DNA of 5,680 nt from JAYWIG01 sp043789035 (GTDB lineage: Bacteria > Pseudomonadota > Gammaproteobacteria > Burkholderiales > Burkholderiaceae_E). Under the pieces are notes generated by a model. The model ran no database searches, was not told the DNA's origin, and worked only from the letters and a program-made list of their open reading frames with translations. How positions within the stretch are numbered: position 1 is the first letter of the stretch; every line of letters begins with the position of its first letter. Made by a program: the position numbers and the translations under genes. The stretch lies in NCBI GenBank assembly GCA_043789035.1, contig JAYWIG010000368.1:1-5680 (forward strand), written 5' to 3'. Shown one piece after another: positions 1 through 5,680 of this stretch.

Positions 1-953
1 ACTTTATACTGCTTAGAGGGAGCTCTGCCTTTGGCACCCGAAACCCGAACACGTTGGCTCGACGTTTGCTCAATTCGAACATTGCTGAAATCGCAAACAA
101 CATCAGCCAATTCATAACCTGCAGGGTTGCCAATTTCATAAAGCATTTGCTCGGCAACGCTAGCACATGAAATTAGCCCGCCCGTGCCTTCTGGCTTCAA
201 TACGTCGAAGTCGCCGTTAGCCTTACATTCCACAATTGGGTAGCCCATATTGTGCCAATCGGGTACGTCGCGCCAATCGGTAAATAAACCACCGGTGGCT
301 TGGCAACCGCATTCAATAATGTGCCCGGCTAAGCTGCCAGCAGCTAACTCATCGAAATCATTCACAGACCAGCCAAACTCGTGAATGAGAGGCCCCAAGG
401 TCACTGCGCTATCAACGCCTCGGCCGGTAATAACCACATCGGCACCCATCGTAAGAGCCTTTGCAATCGGAAATGCGCCGAGATAGGCATTAGCACTGAG
501 TACTCGTTCCGGCAACGGTGTTCCTGTGAACATATTGGTCGTGCCTTGCTCTCGTGTCGAGGCATACAAGGCGCTCACATCATCGCCTTCGATCACCGCA
601 ATTTTGAGTGTTAACCCAAGTGAATCAGCTAAATCTCGCAAGGCTTTGGCGCACCCCTTTGGATTCACACCGCCCGCATTCGCAACCACTTTAATACCTT
701 GGGAGAGTACTTTGGGTAGCACCGACTTCATGGCTACATCAACAAAATCGGTAGCATAGCCAAGCTCGGGCTTTTTGGCCCGTATTCCCACCATAATGGC
801 CATCGTGGTTTCGGCTAAGTAATCGAAAACTAGGTAATCGATTTGGCCAGATTCGACCAATTGCACCGCACCGACCATGCTGTCACCCCAGAAGCCTGAG
901 GCACCGCCTATCCGAACCTTGTGTTCGACGTTACGTTGAATTTTGTTTTGCAT
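1..953 (-). CDS. atuA: AtuA-family (DUF1446) acyclic terpene utilisation protein, C-terminus cut off by window edge
   Basis: The frame is open from an ATG at 953 down to position 3, giving 317 residues with no stop; the gene continues past the left edge. Family members are usually about 450-600 residues, so roughly half to two thirds is visible. Recognisable AtuA features are the N-terminal RIGGASGFWGDS (residues 14-25), NAGGVNP (92-98), a GADVVITGRGVDSAV segment (170-184) followed by LGPLIHEFGW (186-195), and SGAKGR near the visible end (305-310). The start is supported by AGGA (962-965, minus-strand sense), 8 nt upstream. The family has no established enzymatic activity; in Pseudomonas it is the first gene of the citronellol/geraniol cluster. 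No signal peptide or membrane segment is seen, so it is probably cytosolic. Here it is divergent from the carboxylase genes, 48 bp away. The family call is firm. The symbol rests on homology and context, since DUF1446 proteins also occur outside terpene clusters. Confidence 0.88.
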   Translation of the reverse strand, partial: MQNKIQRNVEHKVRIGGASGFWGDSMVGAVQLVESGQIDYLVFDYLAETTMAIMVGIRAKKPELGYATDFVDVAMKSVLPKVLSQGIKVVANAGGVNPKGCAKALRDLADSLGLTLKIAVIEGDDVSALYASTREQGTTNMFTGTPLPERVLSANAYLGAFPIAKALTMGADVVITGRGVDSAVTLGPLIHEFGWSVNDFDELAAGSLAGHIIECGCQATGGLFTDWRDVPDWHNMGYPIVECKANGDFDVLKPEGTGGLISCASVAEQMLYEIGNPAGYELADVVCDFSNVRIEQTSSQRVRVSGAKGRAPSKQYK

Positions 954-1001
954 TCCAGAAATCCTAAAACCTGATACAAATACGCTAATCAGGATGAAAT
1001 C
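954..1001. promoter_or_regulatory. Short divergent intergenic region with both ribosome binding sites
   Basis: Only 48 bp separate the two divergent start codons. The minus-strand gene has AGGAT at 961-965 (read on the minus strand), and the plus-strand gene has AGGAT at 991-995, 7-8 nt before each start, so the two Shine-Dalgarno sites are mirror images. The gap is too short for two independent sigma-70 promoters with untranslated leaders. Promoter elements therefore probably extend into the opposite coding sequence and the two directions are likely co-regulated. I could not identify convincing -35/-10 pairs. The ribosome binding sites are directly visible; the co-regulation is inference. 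Confidence 0.6.
970..993. repeat. Inverted repeat CCTGAT-N12-ATCAGG, candidate operator or RNA hairpin
   Basis: The arms CCTGAT (970-975) and ATCAGG (988-993) are perfect reverse complements separated by 12 nt. The right arm contains the first three bases of the ribosome binding site of the carboxyltransferase gene. It could be a repressor operator between divergent genes, or a weak mRNA stem that hides the ribosome binding site. A six-base match can also arise by chance, and part of the symmetry comes from the two opposed AGGAT sites. In Pseudomonas the TetR-type regulator AtuR binds inverted repeats near atuA, but I see no evidence that this is the same site. Confidence 0.3.
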
Positions 1002-2627
1002 ATGGCACATATTGAATCAAACATCGTAGCAAGCAGCGAAAGCTTTTTAGCCAATCGGGCGCACATGCTCGAACTACTGAAAAAAGTGGGGGAATGTAAG
1101 TTAAGAGCAGTCGAGAAATCGGCTCTGGCTAAACCTCGTTTTAGTGAACGCGGGCAATTACTACCCAGAGAACGACTTGGGCTGTTGCTGGATTCCGGAG
1201 CCCCATTTCTAGAACTTTGCTCGCTGTCAGGGTTCGGTATGGATAACCCCGACCCGAACAAAAGCGTGCCAGGAAGTGGCGTGATTGCTGGCATCGGCTT
1301 TGTGAGCGGCATTCGCTGCATGGTGTGCGCCAGTGACTCTGGCATTGATGCTGGGGCACTCCAACCGATGGGGCTAGACAAGATATTGCGAGTGCAGGAG
1401 CTTGCGTTAGAAAACAAGCTGCCCTATGTGCAGCTCGTTGAAAGCGCTGGTGCAAATTTGATGGCTTATCGCGTGCAAGATTTTATTCATGGGGGCAGCA
1501 CTTTCAGAAACTTAGCCCGCATGTCAGCGGCTGGTTTACCAGTTGTCACTATTACCCATGGCTCATCGACTGCAGGTGGGGCTTACCAAACAGGTTTATC
1601 GGATTATGTGATTATGGTGAGGGGGCGTTCTAGAGCGTTTTTGGCTGGACCACCATTGCTAAAGGCTGCTACCGGTGAAATTGCGACAGAAGAAGAGTTA
1701 GGCGGTGCAGAAATGCACACTCACGTTTCAGGCTTAGGTGATTACTTAGCCGAAGACGATAGACATGCCATCGGTATCGCGCGAGACTTATTAAGCAAAA
1801 TCGATTGGCCAGGCAAGATTCTGAACAATAGCATTGAACGTAGTTTCGATCAGCCGCTATTCGATGACGAAGAATTGTTAGGCATCATGCCAGTCGACTC
1901 GAAACGCCCAGTTGACATGCGAGAAATCATCGCGCGCATCGCCGACGATTCAGATTTTTTAGAATTCAGCCCCAACTTCGGTAGTGCAACGGTGTGTGGG
2001 CACGTCAAAATCGAAGGTTTCTCTGTTGGTGTGATTACCAATAATGGCCCCATCGACCCGGCAGGCGCCAACAAAGCCACGCACTTTATTCAAGCCTGCT
2101 GCCAGACCAATACGCCGATTATTTACCTGAATAACACAACCGGATTTTTAGTTGGCAAAGCGGTTGAAGAAGCGGGCATTATCAAGCACGGCTCAAAAAT
2201 GATTCAAGCGGTGACAAACGCCACCGTACCGCAAATTACGTTGTATTGCGGCGCTTCATTTGGTGCCGGTAACTACGGCATGTGCGGACGCGGCTTCAAC
2301 CCACGATTTTGCTTCAGCTGGCCCAACGCAAAAACGGCCGTCATGGGTGGCGAGCAGGCCGCGCAAACAATGGCCATCGTGACTGAAGCCGCGATGATGA
2401 AAAAAGTGGGCACTATCGACCATGAAAAAATCACAGCTCTTAAGAACGGTATTACACAAAAATTCGACAGCCAGATGAGTGTTTTTACAACGAGCGCATT
2501 GCTTTTAGATGATGGGGTGATTGACCCAAGAGATACCCGCTCAGTGCTAGCCCAAGTACTTGCCATTTGCCGCGAAGCCAGCACTAGAACACCGGCAAAA
2601 ATGCAATTCTCGGTAGCACGACCATGA
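1002..2627 (+). CDS. atuC: Acyl-CoA carboxylase carboxyltransferase (beta) subunit, geranyl-CoA carboxylase type
   Basis: This 541-residue protein is full length for the biotin-dependent carboxyltransferase family. It moves CO2 from carboxybiotin to an acyl-CoA, here probably geranyl-CoA, as the beta subunit of a cytosolic alpha6-beta6 enzyme. The N-terminal crotonase-fold domain carries RGQLLPRERL (50-59), HGSSTAGGAY (186-195, first oxyanion-hole region), FLAGPPLLKAATGE (213-226) and LGGAEMHTHVSG (233-244). The C-terminal domain carries NNGPIDPAGANKATHF (347-362), NTTGFLVGK (378-386), CGASFGAGNYGMCGRGF (416-432) and AVMGGEQAA (446-454). GAEMH with GDYLAEDD, and AYQTGLSDYV, resemble AtuC as I recall it, whereas methylcrotonyl-CoA carboxylase (LiuB) typically has GADVH and AYVPAMAD. 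The ATG start has AGGA 7 nt upstream. The stop overlaps the alpha-subunit start by 4 bp (ATGA), indicating translational coupling. The class is certain. The geranyl-CoA substrate is probable, with another branched enoyl-CoA as the main alternative. Confidence 0.85.
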   Translation: MAHIESNIVASSESFLANRAHMLELLKKVGECKLRAVEKSALAKPRFSERGQLLPRERLGLLLDSGAPFLELCSLSGFGMDNPDPNKSVPGSGVIAGIGFVSGIRCMVCASDSGIDAGALQPMGLDKILRVQELALENKLPYVQLVESAGANLMAYRVQDFIHGGSTFRNLARMSAAGLPVVTITHGSSTAGGAYQTGLSDYVIMVRGRSRAFLAGPPLLKAATGEIATEEELGGAEMHTHVSGLGDYLAEDDRHAIGIARDLLSKIDWPGKILNNSIERSFDQPLFDDEELLGIMPVDSKRPVDMREIIARIADDSDFLEFSPNFGSATVCGHVKIEGFSVGVITNNGPIDPAGANKATHFIQACCQTNTPIIYLNNTTGFLVGKAVEEAGIIKHGSKMIQAVTNATVPQITLYCGASFGAGNYGMCGRGFNPRFCFSWPNAKTAVMGGEQAAQTMAIVTEAAMMKKVGTIDHEKITALKNGITQKFDSQMSVFTTSALLLDDGVIDPRDTRSVLAQVLAICREASTRTPAKMQFSVARP

Positions 2628-4588
2628 ACCCAAACACATTCAAAAAAGTACTCGTTGCGAATCGAGGCGAGATTGCATTGAGAATAATGCGTACGGCTAA
2701 GGCTAAGGGACTTTATACGATTGCCGTGTATTCAGACGCAGATACCGACACACCGCATACTCGCTTTGCAGACGAAGCCTGGCACATTGGCGGTGCGGCA
2801 CCAAAAGATTCCTATTTGAATATCGATCACATAATTGCCGTTGCAAAGAAAAGTGGAGCACAAGCCATACACCCTGGCTATGGCTTTCTCGCCGAAAACG
2901 CAATGTTTGCACAAGCTTGTCAGGAGGCGGGTATCACTTTCATTGGGCCTAGCGCCACCGCCATTGCTGAGATGGGCGATAAAGCAAAAGCCAAGCAGCT
3001 GATGCGAGCCGCAGGCGTACCATGCATCGACGGCTATGATGGAAGTGAACAAACCGTAAGCGCCCTTGGACCCATTGCCGAATTGATTGGCTTTCCGCTC
3101 ATGATTAAAGCGGCCGCCGGTGGTGGTGGCAGGGGAATGAGACTCGTCCATGCAATTGCCGACTTCCCAGCTCTACTTGCTAGCGCGCAATCCGAAGCTC
3201 TTAATTCCTTCGGCAATGCCACAGTATTGCTAGAAAAGGCTGTGATCAACCCGCGCCATATCGAGATTCAAGTCGTCGCAGATCGATTTGGCAACGTCAT
3301 CCATTTAGGCGAGAGGGATTGTTCGATTCAAAGGCGTCATCAGAAAATTATCGAGGAAGCGCCCTCGCCTGCGGTTAGCGAAACGCTTCGCAACGAGATG
3401 GGTGAGATTTCGATAAAAGCCACGAAGGCCATTCAATATGAAGGCGTAGGGACCTTCGAATTTTTACTCGATGAAAAGGGCAAGTTCTACTTCATGGAAA
3501 TGAACACCCGCCTACAAGTCGAACATCCTGTCACTGAAGCCATCACAGGGCTAGATTTGGTAGCAATGCAATTCGATATAGCGCAAGGTATACCGTTAAG
3601 CCTGTCACAAGAGCAAGTCAGGTTTAAGGGTCATGCAATCGAAGTTCGGCTTTGTGCCGAAGACGTGAGCACTCAATTCACACCGCAAAGTGGGGAGCTG
3701 CTAAGTTGGGTTGTTCCAAAGAATTTGCGTATCGAGCATGCCCTTGAATCGGGATGTCAAATCACGCCGTTTTACGATTCTATGATCGCCAAGTTAATTA
3801 GCTACGGAGAGACAAGAAAAGATGCCTGCAATCAACTTGCTCTTGGCCTAGACGAATTGGTGGCACAAGGAATTCCGACCAACCAGGATTTTCTAAGCGC
3901 ATGTATACGCCATTCTGATTTCGAAAAGGGCGACTTCAATACGGCGTTTATTGAGCGAAATTTTGGCGAGCTTACAAATGAACTATCAAATTCGAATGGG
4001 CCATTTAATGAAGTAGTGGCTGCTGCATTGCTTTTCACGCTGAATCGAGAACAACGTGTAAGTGAGTTGGCGCACCCTTATCCGGTGAATCTCAAGTTTT
4101 GGATGGATGGCGCACAACATGCAAACATCGTGCAATCGAAACGTGGGTTAACAATTCGGCATCGCGATTGCGAGGTTACTCTGTCGATCACCATCCAAGG
4201 CAACGGTGAAGCAACCATGAATGACGGGCAGCAGTCGTACCAGATCAACTATGCAAAGAGAAACGAAACTTTGTATTTTCGATATAAGGGACGTAACTTT
4301 AAAGCAATCGATCAACGCTATACACCTGATGCATCATCAAAAACCATTGCGCAAGATGGCATTTGCCACGCAAGCACTAGTGGAAAAGTTGTGGCAGTGC
4401 ATGTGGAAGTCGGAGCAATGGTCGAAGTCGGCCAAGCCCTTGTCACTATCGAAGCAATGAAGATGGAACATGTCCACGTAAGCAAAGTTCGAGGCTTAGT
4501 CGAAGCCATGAACGTCAAGGTGGGAGATCAAATCAAGCAAAAGCAAGTTATCGTTGGTGTAAAAATGCTTCTTCAGAACAACCTTTAA
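2624..4588 (+). CDS. atuF: Acyl-CoA carboxylase alpha subunit (biotin carboxylase plus biotin carrier), geranyl-CoA carboxylase type
   Basis: At 654 residues it matches the size of MCC/GCC alpha subunits. It uses ATP and bicarbonate to carboxylate its own biotin, then hands the carboxyl group to the beta subunit encoded just upstream. The biotin carboxylase domain spans about residues 5-450: VANRGEIALR (11-20), HPGYGFLAEN (83-92), the glycine-rich ATP loop GGGGRGM (166-172), ERDCSIQRRHQK (230-241) and MEMNTRLQVEHP (291-302). Counterparts of the E. coli AccC active-site residues appear intact: K120, K162, H212, K241, E279, E292, N294, R296, E300 and R342. A linker/BT region (about 450-575) follows, then a biotinyl domain (about 578-650) with EAMKM at 610-614, K613 being the biotinylated lysine. 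EHVHV after it fits GCC alpha better than the EHSI common in MCC alpha. The turn before the biotin motif is STSG, not the usual APMxG. No clear ribosome binding site precedes the ATG, so translation probably relies on coupling. Confidence 0.87.
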   Translation: MNPNTFKKVLVANRGEIALRIMRTAKAKGLYTIAVYSDADTDTPHTRFADEAWHIGGAAPKDSYLNIDHIIAVAKKSGAQAIHPGYGFLAENAMFAQACQEAGITFIGPSATAIAEMGDKAKAKQLMRAAGVPCIDGYDGSEQTVSALGPIAELIGFPLMIKAAAGGGGRGMRLVHAIADFPALLASAQSEALNSFGNATVLLEKAVINPRHIEIQVVADRFGNVIHLGERDCSIQRRHQKIIEEAPSPAVSETLRNEMGEISIKATKAIQYEGVGTFEFLLDEKGKFYFMEMNTRLQVEHPVTEAITGLDLVAMQFDIAQGIPLSLSQEQVRFKGHAIEVRLCAEDVSTQFTPQSGELLSWVVPKNLRIEHALESGCQITPFYDSMIAKLISYGETRKDACNQLALGLDELVAQGIPTNQDFLSACIRHSDFEKGDFNTAFIERNFGELTNELSNSNGPFNEVVAAALLFTLNREQRVSELAHPYPVNLKFWMDGAQHANIVQSKRGLTIRHRDCEVTLSITIQGNGEATMNDGQQSYQINYAKRNETLYFRYKGRNFKAIDQRYTPDASSKTIAQDGICHASTSGKVVAVHVEVGAMVEVGQALVTIEAMKMEHVHVSKVRGLVEAMNVKVGDQIKQKQVIVGVKMLLQNNL

Positions 4589-4779
4589 TAGCGCGATTGA
4601 AGCAAAGTTAACCGTATTTCCTGCTCCGTTCTACCTTCAGTTTCGAAACCATGCTCTTTACAATAGGCAACGAGTTGCTTTGAATCGAGCTTCTCTGTGA
4701 CGAAATTTGCCCATTCGATATCTTTTGCTTTCTGTTCTCTTGCTTCTTGAACCAGATGATTTGGAGGTGAATTTTTCAT
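4585..4779 (-). CDS. Possible small hypothetical protein with SAP-like C-terminus
   Basis: From the ATG at 4779 this frame encodes 64 residues, charged and mostly helix-forming. I do not recognise the protein as a whole. The segment LVAYCKEHGFETEGRTEQEIRLTLL (about residues 36-60) has the helix, glycine turn, helix spacing of SAP/HeH motifs, which usually bind nucleic acid; this is a resemblance by eye only. The stop shares TTAA (4585-4588) with the convergent alpha-subunit gene. The start is uncertain. The frame stays open upstream, with a GTG at 4827 (80 residues, adding a CxxxxCH segment in a phenylalanine-rich stretch) and a TTG at 4950 that would run into the neighbouring gene. None of these starts has a good ribosome binding site. 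It may be a real small gene or a chance frame; the low-complexity-free, protein-like sequence and the lack of any competing gene here favour the former slightly. Confidence 0.42.
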   Translation of the reverse strand: MKNSPPNHLVQEAREQKAKDIEWANFVTEKLDSKQLVAYCKEHGFETEGRTEQEIRLTLLQSRY

Positions 4780-4893
4780 AAAAGCATTGTGGCAATTTTC
4801 AGCATCACACTTGAAGAAAAACGTCACGGATATACTGATGGCTAAACCGCAAGATGACGTGTGGTCGGTTATTTCAGTTAGAAGGTCATTCCG
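4780..4893. promoter_or_regulatory. Presumed promoter region for the CxxC protein and molybdenum hydroxylase unit
   Basis: This 114-bp gap precedes the plus-strand unit starting at 4894 and is the only place in the window where its promoter could lie outside the carboxylase operon. TATACT at 4831-4836 is a good -10 match. The nearest -35-like hexamer, TTGAAG at 4811-4816, is only 14 bp away, shorter than the usual 16-18, so the assignment is weak. I see no clear terminator hairpin after the carboxylase operon, so read-through from upstream remains possible. Confidence 0.3.
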
Positions 4894-4896
4894 TTG
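4881..4896 (+). promoter_or_regulatory. Ribosome binding site and TTG start of the CxxC protein
   Basis: GAAGG at 4881-4885 lies 8 nt before TTG at 4894. A TAG stop at 4879-4881 closes the frame immediately upstream, and the protein has no internal ATG in frame. TTG is therefore the best supported start, and the gene appears to use a non-ATG initiation codon. Confidence 0.6.
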
Positions 4897-5289
4897 AATA
4901 GTAATTACATTAGCGCTACAAAACTCGCACAAATTTGCGATGAAAATCAAACCACGGACTGCGAATGCCCCTTACAAAAGCACGATGGCTGGCAAAGCAT
5001 TCCTGAGCACCGCTGGCCAAACGAACATCTTGTTGAGCGGGGAACACTTCGAAAATCGACCCATGACGAACCCTCATTTGAGGAGTTTCACCCCAACGCC
5101 ACCCGATTTGAAGCTTTCGACGCCCCTGTCGCCACAGAGTTTTTCCCATACAACCGGAGTACGGTATTTACTTGTGCGCATTGTCATCAAACCGTACTGA
5201 AATATACTGAAGCCGGTGGTTATTATGTAGAGCAACGAGCAAGACGAATAAACTCAAAGTTAATCGTCAATATCACCCATATTGAATAA
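4894..5289 (+). CDS. Uncharacterised CxxC (possible zinc-ribbon-like) protein upstream of a molybdenum hydroxylase subunit
   Basis: The frame encodes 131 residues from a TTG start with a good ribosome binding site. Its function is not known to me. The conserved-looking part is the C-terminal half: EFFPYNRSTVF (82-92), CAHC (94-97), then LKYTEAGGYYVEQRARRI (102-119). I recall similar small proteobacterial proteins ending in a CxxC followed by a YTExGGYYxxxR segment, but not a characterised member. Further cysteines at 15, 23 and 25 could complete a four-cysteine metal site with C94 and C97, which is inference. There is no signal peptide or membrane segment. It ends 21 bp before the molybdopterin-binding subunit gene on the same strand, so the two are probably co-transcribed. 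A role in maturation, metal handling or assembly of that enzyme is conceivable but unproven. It overlaps the longest possible form of the minus-strand small frame, which argues for a shorter start there. Confidence 0.75.
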   Translation: MNSNYISATKLAQICDENQTTDCECPLQKHDGWQSIPEHRWPNEHLVERGTLRKSTHDEPSFEEFHPNATRFEAFDAPVATEFFPYNRSTVFTCAHCHQTVLKYTEAGGYYVEQRARRINSKLIVNITHIE

Positions 5290-5310
5290 AACTTAATAGC
5301 GAAAACAAGC

Positions 5311-5680
5311 ATGAATACAGCAACACGTTTTGGTAGCGGCAAAGATGTACTTCGAGTAGAAGATGATGAGCTCCTGAAAGGCTCGGGCAAATTTACCGAT
5401 GACATGGTGCCTATCAACCAAGCTCGCCTTTGTTTTCTGCGCTCGCCCTACCCTCATGCGCAGATTGTTTCGATCAATACGACTACTGCCAAAGCCATGC
5501 CGGGTGTGCTGGCCGTTTACACCGGTGCCGAGTTAGTTGCTGCCGGTGTAAAACCTATCCCCGGCGGCGCAGGCTTTGCGCGTGGCGATGGAACGCCAGC
5601 AGCAACCCCTTTGCGCAGGCCTTTAGCCCACGAGCGAGTACGTTACGTTGGTGAAGCCGTTGCCATGGTAATCGCCGCAA
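5311..5680 (+). CDS. Xanthine dehydrogenase/CoxL-family molybdopterin-binding large subunit, N-terminal fragment
   Basis: The frame is open from ATG 5311 through the right edge, giving 123 residues of a protein that is normally about 750-800. The visible part is the N-terminal aldehyde oxidase/xanthine dehydrogenase a/b hammerhead domain: LRVEDDELLKGSGKFTDD (14-31), RSPYPHAQI (44-52), MPGVLAVYTGAEL (63-75) and RPLAHERVRYVGEAVAMV (103-120). Family members bind molybdenum-cytosine-dinucleotide-type cofactors and hydroxylate or oxidise aldehydes, N-heterocycles, CO or similar substrates, with separate FAD and 2Fe-2S subunits. The active-site segments lie beyond the window, so the substrate cannot be assigned and true CO dehydrogenase can be neither claimed nor excluded. 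A stop at 5287-5289 belongs to the preceding gene in the same frame. No strong ribosome binding site is visible before the ATG, which suggests coupling to the upstream gene. Confidence 0.88.
   Translation, partial: MNTATRFGSGKDVLRVEDDELLKGSGKFTDDMVPINQARLCFLRSPYPHAQIVSINTTTAKAMPGVLAVYTGAELVAAGVKPIPGGAGFARGDGTPAATPLRRPLAHERVRYVGEAVAMVIAA

Noticed and set aside
381..759. Two overlapping plus-strand frames of 77 residues
   Set aside because: They are antisense to the AtuA-family gene, whose motifs run continuously through this region.
989..1455. Two minus-strand open frames opposite the start of the carboxyltransferase gene
   Set aside because: They lie wholly or almost wholly antisense to a strongly conserved coding region and show no recognisable motifs; they are mirror frames of the real gene.
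2703..3249. Minus-strand frames of 69-139 residues opposite the biotin carboxylase domain
   Set aside because: The plus-strand protein has every expected catalytic residue here; the opposite frames have no protein-like motif or ribosome binding site that I can see.
1002..4588. Reading the pair as leucine-pathway methylcrotonyl-CoA carboxylase (liuB/liuD)
   Set aside because: The order lacks the enoyl-CoA hydratase usually found between liuB and liuD, the motifs fit the geranyl type better, and an AtuA homologue is adjacent. Not fully excluded.
4589..4893. Search for a terminator hairpin, tRNA, repeat array or insertion-sequence remnant after the carboxylase operon
   Set aside because: No GC-rich stem followed by a T-run, no cloverleaf and no repeated units were found by eye.
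4940..5200. ATG-started plus-strand frame of 86 residues in the CxxC gene region
   Set aside because: It is out of frame with the conserved-looking CAHC/YTEAGGYY segment, and the TTG-started frame has a better ribosome binding site.
5430..5654. Plus-strand frame of 74 residues rich in Cys and Arg
   Set aside because: It is a shifted frame inside the CoxL-type gene, whose hammerhead-domain motifs are continuous in the other frame.

Overview
The window reads as a catabolic gene neighbourhood from a proteobacterium. The protein style, moderate base composition and terpene/branched-chain acyl-CoA theme suggest a gammaproteobacterium, possibly marine, but no taxonomic marker is present and this is only inference. 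No RNA gene, mobile element, CRISPR array or integration scar is visible.

Layout. (1) Positions 1-953, minus strand: the N-terminal 317 residues of an AtuA-family (DUF1446) protein that runs off the left edge. (2) Positions 954-1001: a 48-bp divergent gap holding both ribosome binding sites and a short inverted repeat. (3) Positions 1002-4588, plus strand: a two-gene operon with a 4-bp ATGA overlap. It encodes the carboxyltransferase (beta) and biotin carboxylase/biotin carrier (alpha) subunits of an acyl-CoA carboxylase that most resembles geranyl-CoA carboxylase (AtuC/AtuF). (4) Positions 4585-4779, minus strand: a possible small convergent gene with a SAP-like C-terminus; its stop codon overlaps the alpha-subunit stop in the tetranucleotide TTAA. 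(5) Positions 4894-5289, plus strand: a small uncharacterised protein with a CxxC motif and a TTG start. (6) From 5311 to the right edge, plus strand: the N-terminus of a xanthine dehydrogenase/CO dehydrogenase-type molybdopterin large subunit.

How the genes may work together. In the Pseudomonas acyclic terpene (citronellol/geraniol) pathway, geranyl-CoA carboxylase carboxylates the gamma-methyl group of cis-geranyl-CoA, and AtuA is a conserved cluster protein of unknown biochemical role. An AtuA homologue divergent from an AtuC/AtuF-like pair suggests an acyclic terpenoid or related branched unsaturated acyl-CoA pathway with a gene order different from the co-directional Pseudomonas atu cluster. 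The CxxC protein and the molybdenum hydroxylase subunit form a second transcription unit. Whether it belongs to the same pathway cannot be decided from this window.
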